Source of the DNA: Gracilaria gracilis
Taxonomy: Eukaryota; Rhodophyta; Florideophyceae; Gracilariales; Gracilariaceae
Assembly: GCA_030374805.1 (NCBI GenBank)
Contig: JARGSG010000191.1
Coordinates: forward strand, 1 to 64,000
Length of the DNA: 64,000 nt
Reading direction: 5' to 3'
Of this stretch, positions 10,642-21,603 are shown in pieces. How positions within the stretch are numbered: position 1 is the first letter of the stretch; every line of letters starts with the position of its first letter. Both the position numbers and the translations under genes were made by a program. Under the pieces are notes generated by a model. The model was not told the origin of the DNA. It worked only from the letters and a program-made list of their open reading frames with translations, and ran no database searches.

Positions 10642-12970
10642 GTGAACCTTGACGGCCATTTTGTATGGCCTATGCATCACGTATCCGTAGTGAGGTGCGT
10701 GACAGACAAACTGGCCTGCGGCCGGGTGGCGGTGGCCGTGGTGTGGTTCCCATGGTGGCGTGTTTGCGGCACGTGCGTGCGTGAACAACAATTGTTCCCC
10801 CTATCAGTTCTGGATGCACTATGGGAAGTCAACGGAAGCAATACAGTGCAACTCGTGAATGCACTTCAAAGAATGCGTGTTGTGACGATGTTGCTGGACG
10901 AGAACAATGAAGAATTTGTTGAAGTTCACGGGCTGATAATTAACATATCTGGAAATATGGTGAAGGAAACTGTAACACAGGTGAGGATGGGATAGCAAAG
11001 TGTCATCAGCAACTTTTGCAAGCATTTCTTAGCGATGGAAAGATTATAGGATGGCACAGCGACACTTTTTATCCACCGTGGTGGGATTCGTCGGTAGTCA
11101 ATCGGTATGTATTGAAACACTTGGGATATCATTTGGTGAATGCGAAGCCTGTTGAGGAACTATGGTGCGTAGTCAGAGACGCAAGATGGACATTCCGGGT
11201 TATGGATGATACGAGGTCTTGGCTTGAGTTGTCGGAAAGCTTTGACTGTTGTTTGAAAGCAGGATTTGGAGATACAGCTGGAGTGAAACAGATATGGAGA
11301 GCACTGTGTGCTTTCTGGCCCTTCATACGCACGTATAGAAGAATACTGGGGTTTAACATGTTTGGCCGACTTGAGCCGAAGGGTTGGAAGGGTGTTGACA
11401 GGTTCCTTCAGAGTATACAGCAATTTGAACGATCATCATGGTTGAAACCGTTGAAACCGTACTCTTGTTGGAGGGATGATCGAGTGGAGTCTTCTTTTTA
11501 TGCCAGCTGTGAAAATCCCACGTTAGGCCATGTATGGTTAGCAAAGGACTTATCTGAAGTATCAACGGCTTGCGTAGAAAAGTACCTGGAGCTCGATGTA
11601 CCAAACATGCGAAAAACATGGAGTATTTTCGACAGAAGGAAGCAGAACCTTCTACGACGGATATATTTTCCAGAACCTGAGAGTTTGCTCCTTGCAGTCA
11701 GTGAAGATGGTGATTTGGCTTTGTGTTAAGGTGGTTCCAGGAACATCTTGTATTTGGCTGATCAAAGAGAAGGTCAAGGGGCTCAATTTGCTCCTGTTGA
11801 ACATCCAAGAATGACATCCCTAGTGTCATGTGCCGCTATTTACTCCCGCGACAAGTTTGCTGTTGGACTTGATGATAGATCAGTTATGATCATGAACAGA
11901 GGGTATCCTAAAATATGGGTATGCCACGAGTACTCAGGGCGAAGAAGACCCTCCGAAGAAGAAGAAAAAGAAGAAGAAGATCTGGAACACGGATGTAGTA
12001 ACTATGAGCAAACTAACTGCATAGCTTTCAATTGTAATGGCACGTTAATGGCTCAGGGTCAATGGATGGAACAATACAACTCTGGGACGTGAGCAACGGG
12101 AGCCCTGTATATGAGCCATTCGTCTGAGCTTTTTTCGGCATTTTGTGCTTAGCATTCAGTACCACTAGTACCAAGCTAGCTTCTGGATGTTGTGATAACC
12201 GAGTGCAACTGTGGAATGTACAAGACAGGCTCCCAGTGTGTGAACGGCTAGTTGGGCACACTACCAGCGTTTCGTGCTTAGAATTCAGCCCTTGCGATAC
12301 TTACTTGGCTTCTGGATCGTGGGACACAAATGTACGGGTATGGAGCGTCAAGGATGGGCAACAGGCATTCGAGCCCCTTTTTGGGCACGATTCCAGTGTT
12401 TCACGTGTGAAGTTTAGTGCAAACGTTACGTGTTTGGAGTCTGCTTCGGTAGACAAAACGGTACTGCTGTGACGCTTTAGTGATGAACAGGAAGCGCAGG
12501 CCAGGCCGTTCGATAAACACGAGGGGTGCGTGCGGTGCCTGGAATTTAACAAGCGCGGAACAGAGAAAGCTTCCGGTTCCTCTGACACCGCTGTGAGAGT
12601 ATGGAATGTCAGGGATAGTACTTCACTTTGTGAGCCTTCTCAGGAACACACTGAAGTTGTGTTGCACCTTACATTCAGCCCTGAGAACGATGAGTTGGTT
12701 TCGTGCTCAGCTGATAAGACTGCAAAACGGTGGTCGAAGAAAACTGCGTCGGAGAAACAAACTAGGGTGGCATACATGTTGCACCATACTCTTCGGCACC
12801 GTGGCGTTGTAAACTTTGCAGAGTTCGACCACGCTGGTAATTTGTTGACTAGCTCGGAAAGTGAATCAGGGTCCAGGGACAGAGATTTGTGGCGTAGAAA
12901 AACCAATGAATCAAGGGAAACTATACAGAAAGAGGGAAGAGATGGACTTCAAGCGCCGTATGGAGCGTGA
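10642..12970 (+). pseudogene. Decayed NB-ARC/WD40 (APAF1-type STAND) protein
   Basis: Pieces in successive frames add up to the C-terminal part of a STAND signalling ATPase. First comes a winged-helix segment ending in VEVHGLIINISG (to 10995). Next is a helical segment with YHLVNAKPVEELWCVV (11016-11729). Then follow several WD40 repeats, for example LASGCCDNRVQLWNV, LASGSWDTNVRVWSV and ASGSSDTAVRVWNV, to about 12850. The P-loop and kinase-2 part is missing. Breaks include TAG 10993-10995, TAA 11727-11729, a frame change near 12050, TGA at about 12126, and TGA at 12470-12472 where a WD40 tryptophan is expected. Introns might explain some breaks but not the stops inside repeats. Such proteins sense damage or infection in other eukaryotes. 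Confidence 0.65.
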
Positions 12971-13490
12971 TGCAGCTGAAGAAACAAGTGGCGCGGCATG
13001 GCGCGCGGGTGCAGGAGTGGAAGACTCCAGCACCTCCGCCTTCGCTGGAGGAGGCGGAGGTGCAGAGGCGGGCGATGGCAGTGGTGGCAGCGGTGCTGCG
13101 GTTCAGTGCGCTGGTGAGTGCGCTGAGGCAGGTGCTAGAGCTGGTTCCGGAGCTGGCGAAGGCAGGGGGACGAAAAGAAGGTGGCGAAGACGGGCGCGCG
13201 CAGGCCGACGGGGGTGGTTGCCAGATCATCTGCGGTGGGGCGATCTCGCAGCTTACGCACGCGCTTGAGCTTCTCCTTCGGGGCGGGCGTGGGGTGCTTG
13301 CAGCAGGCAGACGGGATGAGTGGGTCGCTCCCAGTGAGCCTGGAGCTCATGTTGCGGGCGCGGCGCGGTGTTTGGCGCAGTCGGCGCCCCACGCTCACAG
13401 CTGGCGCGTTGCGCGTGGCCACGTGTGGCTGCGCGCCACGCCACGTGGCCACCACGGCGTCACAAATATCGCGCGGGGGTCGTAATTGCA
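12971..13490. other. GC-rich island, coding status unclear
   Basis: Composition jumps abruptly to GC-rich just after the WD40 relic. A + strand frame from about 12970 to 13485 reads as a helical, Ala/Leu-rich start (RRAMAVVAAVLRFSALVSAL) and then low-complexity Gly/Ala/Arg sequence. I recognise no family. It could be a fragment of a lost host gene or 5' gene sequence; several frames on both strands stay open simply because of GC richness. Confidence 0.3.
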
Positions 13491-13943
13491 CAGGCGGAGA
13501 TATCTGGGAGATTTGTCAACGGCGTCCTCCGCCCGTTGCAACGCCTCCGTTCGGTAAAGATGGCATGTTGGGCATACAGTATTTCTATTGTACCTCTACC
13601 AGTACTCTCGGCAGATCATCGTCATTCCTCTTAACATCCGGGAAGTGTGTACCGTCTTCGACACAGATTCTTGCGCGCTCAACAGCGTTCAAGGACGGCC
13701 CTCGTATTCGAATCACACAGCAAATGCTAGTCATGCGATCCTTCTTCAGTAGCTTTCCTGTTCTTGCACTCTTCCGATATATACTTAGAAGTGCCCCAGG
13801 CTCCTTGCATCTCGATGTGTTGAGGCAGAAGTGAAGCTAAGCTGGATCCCAAACAACTTGACTAGCATATTCTTCGAGGGTTATCGACGACAAAGCCACT
13901 CATTCGACCCCAATAATCCATCAACCAATTATCGTAAGGAACA
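13491..13943. other. Short spacer before rhomboid gene 3' end
   Basis: No gene supported. It is AT-richer than its left neighbour. It probably includes the 3' untranslated region of the rhomboid gene, which ends at 13944 on the - strand. Confidence 0.3.
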
Positions 13944-15056
13944 TCATTGTACTACTCCGGATTGGTTTTCAGTTGGAATGCTCGACTGGTCTTTGTCGAA
14001 GGAGATCCCTGAACCCCGGAAATGTTCGTCTGTTTTCCGTGCGACCTCCGAAATGGAAAACGCAACGACCCCTACGACGGCCTCTGTGAGATGACCAACG
14101 TGATTGTAGCTTACTGACCAGTTACCTCTTCCTCTGAACCATTGGTGCCCGTAGCAGACATAGAGCGCCAGTCCACTTAATTCACGTAAGATAACGAAGA
14201 TATTCAGTGCGTCCACAGCGTCAAGAGGCGATAAAGATGAGTCTCTTCTTCTCGCACACGCATAAAAATTGAACAGGGCGAATATCCCTCCACTACTGCC
14301 AACGAGAATAGTTCTGTAGCGTGCGGCGCGTAGGTAGCTACTCAAAAGTATCGATACCGCTCCACCAATAACATCACCTCCGATGAAAAGGGCACCGATT
14401 TGACCGACGTTGAGAAACGAAGAACACAGGTCGATGCCAACTATAGTAGCCAGGGAATTGCCGACGAGATGCCATAGGGCGTAATGACAAAAATTGAAAG
14501 TGACCAAGACGTACCATCGACCATTCCTGACCCGTCCAAGGCTGAGAACGAAATGTCTCAGCAGGAAGTTCATGAGTGAATGATTCAGTGTAGGGGCCCT
14601 CATCATGCATCGGCCTAGCATGTAAGTAACATACACCGCAACATTTATGGTGGATATACCGTATGCCAGAACCTTGGCACCGAATTCCGTATCTTCCTCA
14701 AATACCCTTATGTCTTTCCAAAGCCCCCTTTCGCGTTCCTCAGGCAGTAACTCATTGACCTCTACTTCATCTTCCATGTCCCCGTTACAGTCATTCTCAG
14801 CAATGATTTTCAACTCAAAACGAGTTCCTTCCACACTTGAACCGGCAGAATCTTCTTCAAAATGACTCTGTGCATAGCGGTGAGTAGTATTCACCAAAGC
14901 TGCGACCAAAAACGGTTTGTTCAAATCGCAGAAACGCCGATCGAAGTGGAAAGTAATTGAGGAATGCCAATCCGTGCGAAGCATACGACATCCAGCTGCT
15001 AACGACAGACAAAAGCGATGAATGCCAGTTCTCATGACTAATCTCCCCCAGAACAT
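13944..15056 (-). CDS. Rhomboid-family intramembrane serine protease
   Basis: Protein of 370 residues that should cleave membrane proteins within the bilayer. An N-terminal soluble region with an acidic stretch (about 60-120) precedes the membrane segments. Rhomboid marks in order are a CHYALWHLVGN motif on an early helix, VGSSGGIFAL with catalytic Ser255 (GxSG), and NHVGHLTEAVVG with His322 as the probable catalytic histidine (compare the HAAHLGG of PARL-type rhomboids). Both dyad residues are present, so it should be active. The start is the first in-frame ATG (15056). The frame stays open 90 bases further upstream without another ATG, so a short 5' exon cannot be excluded. Localisation is not evident. 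It is the only intact host gene between gypsy-1 and the DNA transposons. Confidence 0.75.
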   Translation of the reverse strand: MFWGRLVMRTGIHRFCLSLAAGCRMLRTDWHSSITFHFDRRFCDLNKPFLVAALVNTTHRYAQSHFEEDSAGSSVEGTRFELKIIAENDCNGDMEDEVEVNELLPEERERGLWKDIRVFEEDTEFGAKVLAYGISTINVAVYVTYMLGRCMMRAPTLNHSLMNFLLRHFVLSLGRVRNGRWYVLVTFNFCHYALWHLVGNSLATIVGIDLCSSFLNVGQIGALFIGGDVIGGAVSILLSSYLRAARYRTILVGSSGGIFALFNFYACARRRDSSLSPLDAVDALNIFVILRELSGLALYVCYGHQWFRGRGNWSVSYNHVGHLTEAVVGVVAFSISEVARKTDEHFRGSGISFDKDQSSIPTENQSGVVQ

Positions 15057-16527
15057 CAACAAACACCATGTGGGACACTCGTTTGTTTCCTGCCACTCAA
15101 TGATAGGATCAGGAGAACCTTCGCTTCCGCAGAGGCCGTAATGCAACTACATTGGGGAGCCTCAAAAAATAGACCGCTGCCTCGTACCTTTTGTACCTCC
15201 GTACCTCGGTTTGTACACAGTTATCTTCGTTTCGAAGATAGCCCTTCCCCCGGCTTTATTTGGTACACGTAGCAAAAGATTAAGTTTTGAATAAATTTAA
15301 GCCCAGTTTGGGGTACTGTTCGAAAGGCTTTTGAACCTTATCCGGCTCAATTTGAAATACTTTTTTTTTGTATGGAAATAGCATATTGGAAGTTTTCTCT
15401 TGACGTGGCGGCTTTTAAGAGCATGTCTAAAGTGATGTAGTACAGTATATGTACATCTTTAATTGCTGAATTTACCCCTTTACATATACATATGGACAAG
15501 CATGGCCACTGTAGATATGTCTAAAAGTGGCCCCATCATCACCTGCTCCTTACTCATTGGATAGCCCTGTACGAGGGTGCTCCATTCGTCCAAGCTCAGG
15601 CCTCGGATCCGAAACTCTCCGGTACTGTACATATGTACGTGAAAAACCAAAAAAGCGGCTTTTGCCCGTTACAAGGTCTTAAACCCATATAACTCGTGTA
15701 AAATTGCGCCAGTGGCACAGTGACAATCTCGAACTCAACCATTGTGCTCCGCTTTACAATTTTTTCATACAAATGACTTCACATCCCCTATCACGCACAT
15801 TGTGAGATTCTTTGCTCTCTACCAATGCGGACATTTTACAGTTTCTGTGTTCTACTGTGTACATCATCATCAGCAACTCGTCGCGTTGAACTGAGTTACA
15901 TCTAGATGAATCTGCGGGTCGCGTAAGCACTGACCACATCAGAAACTATTTCCAGAACAGTTACTGTAGTCGAAATAGAAAGCAAAGAAATCCCACCCTA
16001 TTTTCGATTAATCAATAATATAAACCCGTTTTATTTTCCATCCGAACTCCTATCATGTACGTCTAATAACGGTAAGAATGCTCTTTGCAAAAACTCGTAC
16101 CTACGCTGCTACTCAGCGCCGCCAAAAACCTAATGGCCACGTTGTACGGTTGTATCTACCAGTAGGATCACCATAGACAAAACTCACATGCGTTGAGCGC
16201 TACTCCTATACAAGCTGAGTTCAGCACCAGTTCCGCATACAGTCAGATCAGTTACTCCCAACATAACTTCCTGCACCTTCTCACTCGTGCTCTGCTTTGC
16301 TTTTATCCATTCCTTGAAGTTGCTTCTAGAAAGTAGCCCTTTCTCTTCATAATGCATTCTTCTACCACTTTTGAATTCAGATTGAATCGACTGTTTCAGC
16401 TAAAATGTTCGGGAAATGTTGTGAATGCAAAACCAGAAACTTCGAAGAACTTCATACGCCTCCGAGAAGCAGGGTTATCAGGTAGTCCCACCATTCTACG
16501 AGCCAAACCGTATGCTTGAACAACGTG
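15057..16527. other. AT-rich intergenic region
   Basis: About 1.5 kb with no coding region I can support. It holds several short runs of alternating purine/pyrimidine such as TACATATACATATG (about 15480) and GTACATATGTAC (about 15625), and a T run near 15361. It probably holds the promoter of the rhomboid gene at its left end. Confidence 0.4.
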
Positions 16528-18308
16528 CTAAGGATCTGGAACTATGACTGCCGGTCTTGTAACCCAACCCACTGCTGCACACTGAAGCCTAATATCCACA
16601 GAATTTGTAATGTATTGCACTCTAGTATGTCCATACTTTTCAACCACAAATATGTTTCTGGGATCTAAAGGAGACCTTTCCAAGCACCGTAACAAAACCA
16701 CTCTTTGCCTATGATTTTCTTTGTGACGATATATACCGTGCAATATCCCGTAACGGGTCTCACCGTTTTGTACGTACTGCACTGCGTCTTTCCTGTCTTT
16801 CACTCCAAATACTTCTGCTCCACTGTATACAGAGGTGTTCACTTCTTCCTCGAGACACCATTCGAACTTCGCTTTGAATGATAATCTTTTTAGTGGAAGC
16901 CAGATTCTGGAACCACTCTTATCGATGAGACTCTCAATATTATTCTGGTTTTCTTCAATTGTTTTCGATCCAGATAGGAAACATCTCATTTGGTCTTCTA
17001 CTAAAGAGTCAAAACTTACTTCCTCTCTCTCATCATTGATTATTTGGTATTCATCGTCTTCGAAGAGGGTTAAATTGTTTTTCGTGTTAACCGTCTCGGT
17101 TGCTGTTAGTTTATTGGGAGGTGAAAAATTCTCTTCGGCAACGTGCAGTTCCCTCGAAAGTAACAGCTGGTTAACTTCTTGCTCTTCAATTGTTTTGTCT
17201 GCGCCATACTTGTTGGTAGTAGCCAATTGAGCACGAGCACGGAGAAGCTGGGGAGCTATTGTTCTCATCTGGCGATTGGTTGATGCATAGGCGTGCTTCG
17301 TGGTTTTGTGCAAAGTCTCATTTTGCTCTGTGGATCCTTTTCGGAAACATCCAAAGTCGTACAAATGATGAGTCAAATGATACATGATTCTGTGCAGTTT
17401 TGTGTTCACGGGTGCACAAAATGTTGTTGCAATGGCTTTCCCCACTTCGAAACAGAGAGTCTGAAGCTGTCCTATCTCTTTTGATGTACGCATTGCTCCG
17501 TCATTTGACTTGTTTACTCCGAGCATATCTCTGTACATTTGATCCGTCATTAAGCAGGCTTGCAGCACTGGATCCTTGTCAGGGTCTGTGTCAGGGGCGA
17601 GCCCCATCACTGCGTCCAATAGAATGGTAAGGTCTTTCGTCTGATCTTTCCTGACATTCCCAACTGTTTCTCGTATTCATTTTTGCGGAAAGGCGCGACT
17701 TTTCCCACACGGGCGAGCTTTGGGATATCAAGCATTCGCTGGTTTACGATGTTCACAATGGTTGTCTTTGGCAGCTTTTTGTACTGTTGTACTTGGGAAA
17801 AGGCTTTATAGCATTCGTCGGGGATTTGGCGAAGGACGCCAAGCTCAATCGCGTGCAGTTTATCGAGGGCGATGCACTTGAAAAGGCGATGGGGAGCACT
17901 GCCAAGGCCAGCAATAGCTCCCAATGCGGATGGAAAATGAAGGGCGGAAGTAGATTGTAAATATTGCTTCGCTTGACGAAAGAGAATTAGTTCTCGTGGC
18001 GTCGTTTGGTCTCGGGAGCGTTTTGCAGTTCTTTCGTGCGAAGCAATCAAAAGCTGGCATTCAAGAGTCCTCGTGACATCTCTTTCAGCACTCCGAGCTC
18101 CCGAAGTCTGAATTCTCTTTATAGCATCAAGACTACTGTTCGCGTCTCCTCCCGATGGCTCAGAGTACGATACCGCTCCACGACTTTTTCCTACTACATC
18201 GTCTGACAAATTAATGCTGTCTGCAGCGGAGTTCACACCTTCTTGTGATGCCATGTCACCGACAGAAGGGGCGATATTGTCGTGAGAAGCAAGGATCTTC
18301 GATTGCAT
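16528..18308 (-). pseudogene. 5'-truncated transposase-like protein with frameshift
   Basis: Two frames on the - strand, 18308-17607 and 17619-16528, make one protein. The join lies at an AAA run (17635-17637 on +), consistent with loss of one A. Visible marks are LFKCIALDKLHAIELGVLRQI and, 200 residues on, CFRKGSTEQNETLHKTTKHAY, then an acidic region. The first resembles the H-x-x-x-L-G-V segment of CACTA/Plavaka-type transposases, and the His-rich ETLHKTTKH fits the region near the last catalytic residue. No DDE set is complete because the N-terminal half is missing: composition switches to GC-rich just upstream (about 18335). Superfamily assignment is tentative. A non-transposon origin is possible. 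Confidence 0.4.
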
Positions 18309-18585
18309 CAAGCATGGCGTGCAGTCTGCGACTAGGCGTGCAACATACGAAGGTATGTGATGGCGCGTCGCTGATTATCAGCGTGCAGCTGCGCGTCACC
18401 GATTATAAGCGCGCAACGGCGCGCCGCTTGCGCAAGTGGCGCGTCCACCGTGCAGAAACGTTGCGCGCACACGCCGCAGAACAGATGGCGGAGCCTACCC
18501 GCGCCGCGCGCGCCGTCTTGCACACCGCGCACGCGCAGCCGCTCCCGCCGCCGCATCTGCCGTCGCTGTCTGCCGCCATGACGCG

Positions 18586-18633
18586 CTCGTCGTCGTCGTC
18601 GTCTTCGTCGTCGCCATCATCATCATCATCATC
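18586..18633 (+). repeat. Trinucleotide microsatellite (CGT)n/(CAT)n
   Basis: Nearly uninterrupted CGT units change into CAT units over about 48 bp, followed by a GCGCGCGCGCGG run. It lies just upstream of the transporter relic. Confidence 0.85.
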
Positions 18634-18664
18634 GGCGCGCGCGCGGCTCAAGGCCGCGGCGCGC

Positions 18665-19583
18665 ATGAAGTATAGCGTGGGTGTGAAGCAGGTGGCGTGA
18701 CTGAGTCTGGTATGCGTGCAGCTGTTTGGGTGAGTGGTGCCCAAGCTTGCGCACACGGGCAGCAAGTACACGCTCTCGCCGCAGAGTTCGCTGGCACTGA
18801 GCGAGCTCATCAAGCTGGCGCTCAGCGTGGCGTAAATTTGGCACGACGAGCGCAGCCGTCGTGGCGTGCGCGCATGCATTCGCGAGCAGAGCAGCTACAG
18901 ACTGGGCTGCCATGTGTTGGGGCTGGGCGTGCTTTACTGGTTCAACAATGCGCTCATGTTCTGCCGGTTTGCGCGCGCTGACTCTGGCTCCATCACGCTC
19001 ATCAAGAGCGGCGCCACCGCGCTGAGCGCGCTCTTGCTGTACGTTGTGCCCGGGCTCACGCTGAGCGTTTGTCGATGGGCGGTAATGTTTGTGAGATGTT
19101 TGCGCGGGTTGTGGCCCAGTTGGATGCGTGTCAAGGACGCGCACATCTACCCGCTCAAATGTAAGACGTGCTACTGCTGAGCCTGCTCAATTCGTCGCTG
19201 GGAAATGTGTGGAACGAGCATGTGATCAAGCGCTTCGAGAAAGCGTCGCTGGGCGTGAAGAACGTGTATCTGTATCTGTTTATCGCATTGCCCAACGTGG
19301 GCGTGTTTACAAACAGTCACATGGCGCACAGCTCCACGCCGACGTTCTTCGAAGGCTACAACGCTATGGCCGTGGCCGTGGTGTGCCCCAGCGCATTCAT
19401 GGGCGTGGCCATCAACATGGTGTACAAGTACGCAGACGCAGTGGAGAAGAACACCACCACCAGCAGCACCACCGTGCTGTTGCTCATCATCTCTGCCGCA
19501 CTGTTTTCCACCACTACATGATGCTCTTTCTCGGCGGCACCATCGTGGTGCTCGGCACCTTTCTGTACATTGCGGGCGGCTAG
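18665..19583 (+). pseudogene. SLC35-type nucleotide-sugar transporter relic
   Basis: Membrane-protein sequence related to SLC35A (UDP-galactose/CMP-sialic acid transporter) proteins, which bring nucleotide sugars into the Golgi. Marks in order: SKYTLSPQSSLALSELIKL near 18750-18815; LYWFNNALMF (18930); a Ser/Ala-rich helix; VKYADAVEK in the form YKYADAVEKNTTTSSTTVLL (19423-19480), close to the conserved KYADNILK...TS of the family; and FLGGTIVVLGTFLYIAGG at the end (19530-19583). The frame from ATG 18665 is cut by TGA 18698-18700, TGA 18731-18733 and TAA 18833-18835. It then changes frame between 19140 and 19190 and again near 19520. Unremoved introns could explain a frame change, but three stops at short intervals argue for decay. 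Confidence 0.6.
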
Positions 19584-20225
19584 TGTGAGCAACGCCTCCG
19601 CCAGCTCGAACAGCTCGTGCAACGCCAGCGCATGACACAGTGCGACGGTCAGCATCGCGGCCGCCAGCAACACGTCCGGCCACAGCGTGTGCGCCCGACG
19701 CGGCTCAGGCGGGAGCCAGCGCGCGCGCTTCACCATCAGCGTCGCGTCGCGCGTCGGCGCTCACTTCGTGTCCACAGGCCGTGCGCGGGTACGATAGTAC
19801 GAACGCCTCCGTTAGTGACCAGGAGCCGCTCAGCATCGTGGCGTGCGTGTGTTTTTGGCGTGGCCCGCGCATGTCAATGGTGAGGGCGGCGAATGGTGCA
19901 CGCCGCGCGCAGATATTTGTCGCGTGAGTGATGACACCCGCTGGCGCTCAATTTGGTGCGAGAGCGGCGTGCCGTAACTTCACTCACGGTAGATACCGTT
20001 GGCAGATATGATATCTCACGCGCCGCTGCGTCGCTTTCAGCGGGCCTGCGGCTCAGCCCGATAGGCGCTGTGGCGTCCCACGTGCCCGCCGGTCATCCAG
20101 CCCAGTCTCCTTCATCCGCTGCGCTGCAGTTTCGTCGTCGTCGTCGTCCGGTCACTCCGCCTCACCATCCGCACAGTGGGCAACGGCCACGCGTGGCGGG
20201 AAATTGCCGTGCTGCTTAAACCCCA
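19584..20225. other. GC-rich stretch downstream of transporter relic
   Basis: The - strand from 19736 to about 19590 reads as a hydrophobic segment (PDVLLAAAMLTVALCHALAL) that could be a piece of a converging membrane-protein gene. No complete ORF or family is recognised. Composition returns to AT-rich at about 20215, where the Harbinger transposase gene ends. Confidence 0.25.
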
Positions 20226-21416
20226 TCACGTTTCATCCGGGGGTTTATATACTGAAGCTATTTGACTATAGCCCAGTCGCCGTGTGCGATAATTGACAAG
20301 GTGAGCTGCAATAACGAGTATTTGATTGCGCTTTCTATGGTCTGCCGGTAACGTCCGGGATAGTCGTCGAAATGACGCTCGCCATCCACGCACTCCCCAC
20401 TCGGCAGATTGCCGTTCACTGGGATATAAGCGCTGCAAATACAGTTCTATCGCCACGCACCCAACCGAGACAGGCATCGTATTCATTTCGTTTTCCTTCC
20501 GAGCACGAACCAGCTTCCCGCCTGCTGCCTTCACATCACTGGCAAATGCCGTGTCGCCCAAGATGGCGAAGGGAGGGGGTGTGCAACTATCTTCTCGAAG
20601 CGAAGGCCAGTAAAAACCGGAAATGTATGCAAGTCTGCTGTCATGCCAACTTCCCGGGAAATTGAAGGCCCCGAGTATAATCTCTCCCTTGAAGTTCCAC
20701 ACCAAGAGATTCGTAACCTCCAATTTCTTGGTGTACGCATTGTAGTATGCATTTTGTACATCCGCGTCACTGAAGTCTACAACTGGAATTCGAGATCTGT
20801 CCGTAACCCCAAATATGCCCCGCAACGCAGGTCCATCAGGGCGGTACCTTTCAACGAGTTTTGCAGATTCACTCATCTCTTCCTTAGTAGGCCATGATAT
20901 TCGGAAACCCTCATTACAAACGTTTGTTACCGTATTATACAGGACACACATCGAATGGTTGAGCCATTCAGAAAGAGTTGATTGCGTTACGCCGAAAAGC
21001 GGGCATAGAGAATACATAACGTCACCAGACCGCATGTACCACAGGCACAACCCCAGCAAATCTACCGTGGTAAGCAGAGGGGCGCGTCCTTTTCCGCGCA
21101 ACGTAGTTCGAAACGGAGATGGGTTAGTCATTTGTTTTTGCTCTTTTGCAAACAGTGGCAGCAATTCGTCAAAGAATAGCTGGCGTGTGAGACCGAGGGA
21201 GACCACAAACTCTTCGTCTGTGCCACGGTTTAGGAGGCGTTTCCATGCTGTGCAATTGAAACGAGGATGTTGAATTCCAGTCCGTTTGTATTTCTTGTTT
21301 ATTGTGTATCGTTTACGTGCTCGTTTCTTCTTTCGCTTGAGTTGAATGGAGAGAACTAGGCACGCTATGGTGAACACGGTGATAGCAAGAACGGTTTTAA
21401 GTCGGTTTGGTTTCAT
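20226..21416 (-). CDS. PIF/Harbinger-type transposase (DDE_Tnp_4 / HARBI1-like)
   Basis: Protein of 396 residues, apparently intact. These enzymes cut and paste Harbinger DNA transposons, and HARBI1-type host versions also exist. The catalytic part shows GVTDRSRIPV, then NAYYNAYTKKLEVTNLLVWN leading to GSWHDSRL (catalytic D in HDS), ILGDTAFAS (D), and SAEWGVRGWRASFRRL as the region of the last acidic residue. An N-terminal hydrophobic segment (LAITVFTIACLVLSI) is followed by a very basic stretch, perhaps a nuclear signal. The first in-frame ATG is 21416. I could not find matching terminal inverted repeats or the partner Myb-like ORF nearby, so it may be immobile or domesticated. Confidence 0.8.
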   Translation of the reverse strand: MKPNRLKTVLAITVFTIACLVLSIQLKRKKKRARKRYTINKKYKRTGIQHPRFNCTAWKRLLNRGTDEEFVVSLGLTRQLFFDELLPLFAKEQKQMTNPSPFRTTLRGKGRAPLLTTVDLLGLCLWYMRSGDVMYSLCPLFGVTQSTLSEWLNHSMCVLYNTVTNVCNEGFRISWPTKEEMSESAKLVERYRPDGPALRGIFGVTDRSRIPVVDFSDADVQNAYYNAYTKKLEVTNLLVWNFKGEIILGAFNFPGSWHDSRLAYISGFYWPSLREDSCTPPPFAILGDTAFASDVKAAGGKLVRARKENEMNTMPVSVGCVAIELYLQRLYPSERQSAEWGVRGWRASFRRLSRTLPADHRKRNQILVIAAHLVNYRTRRLGYSQIASVYKPPDET

Positions 21417-21568
21417 GGGTCTCTCTGTTGAAGAGAGGTGAGTAGTTGTTGCAACTGTTGACGTTTGTGGGTTCTGCTTTTCTTTACTTCTCAATGAGTT
21501 GAGTTACACGGTATGTATGCGTATACGACGTAAAGACATCGTTGACTTACATATATGGTGCAACTGGA

Positions 21569-21603
21569 AAACTGTGGGGGGTTCCGCTTACCCCCCACAG
21601 TTT
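21569..21603. repeat. Perfect 14-bp G-rich inverted repeat
   Basis: AAACTGTGGGGGGT (21569-21582), loop TCCGCTT, then ACCCCCCACAGTTT (21590-21603). It lies about 150 bp upstream of the Harbinger transposase start. It might be a transposon end or a hairpin in the 5' leader. Confidence 0.75.

Noticed and set aside
13181-13834. Long + strand ORF in and after the GC-rich island
   Set aside because: It reads as low-complexity Arg/Ser sequence produced by GC richness, and other frames are equally open.
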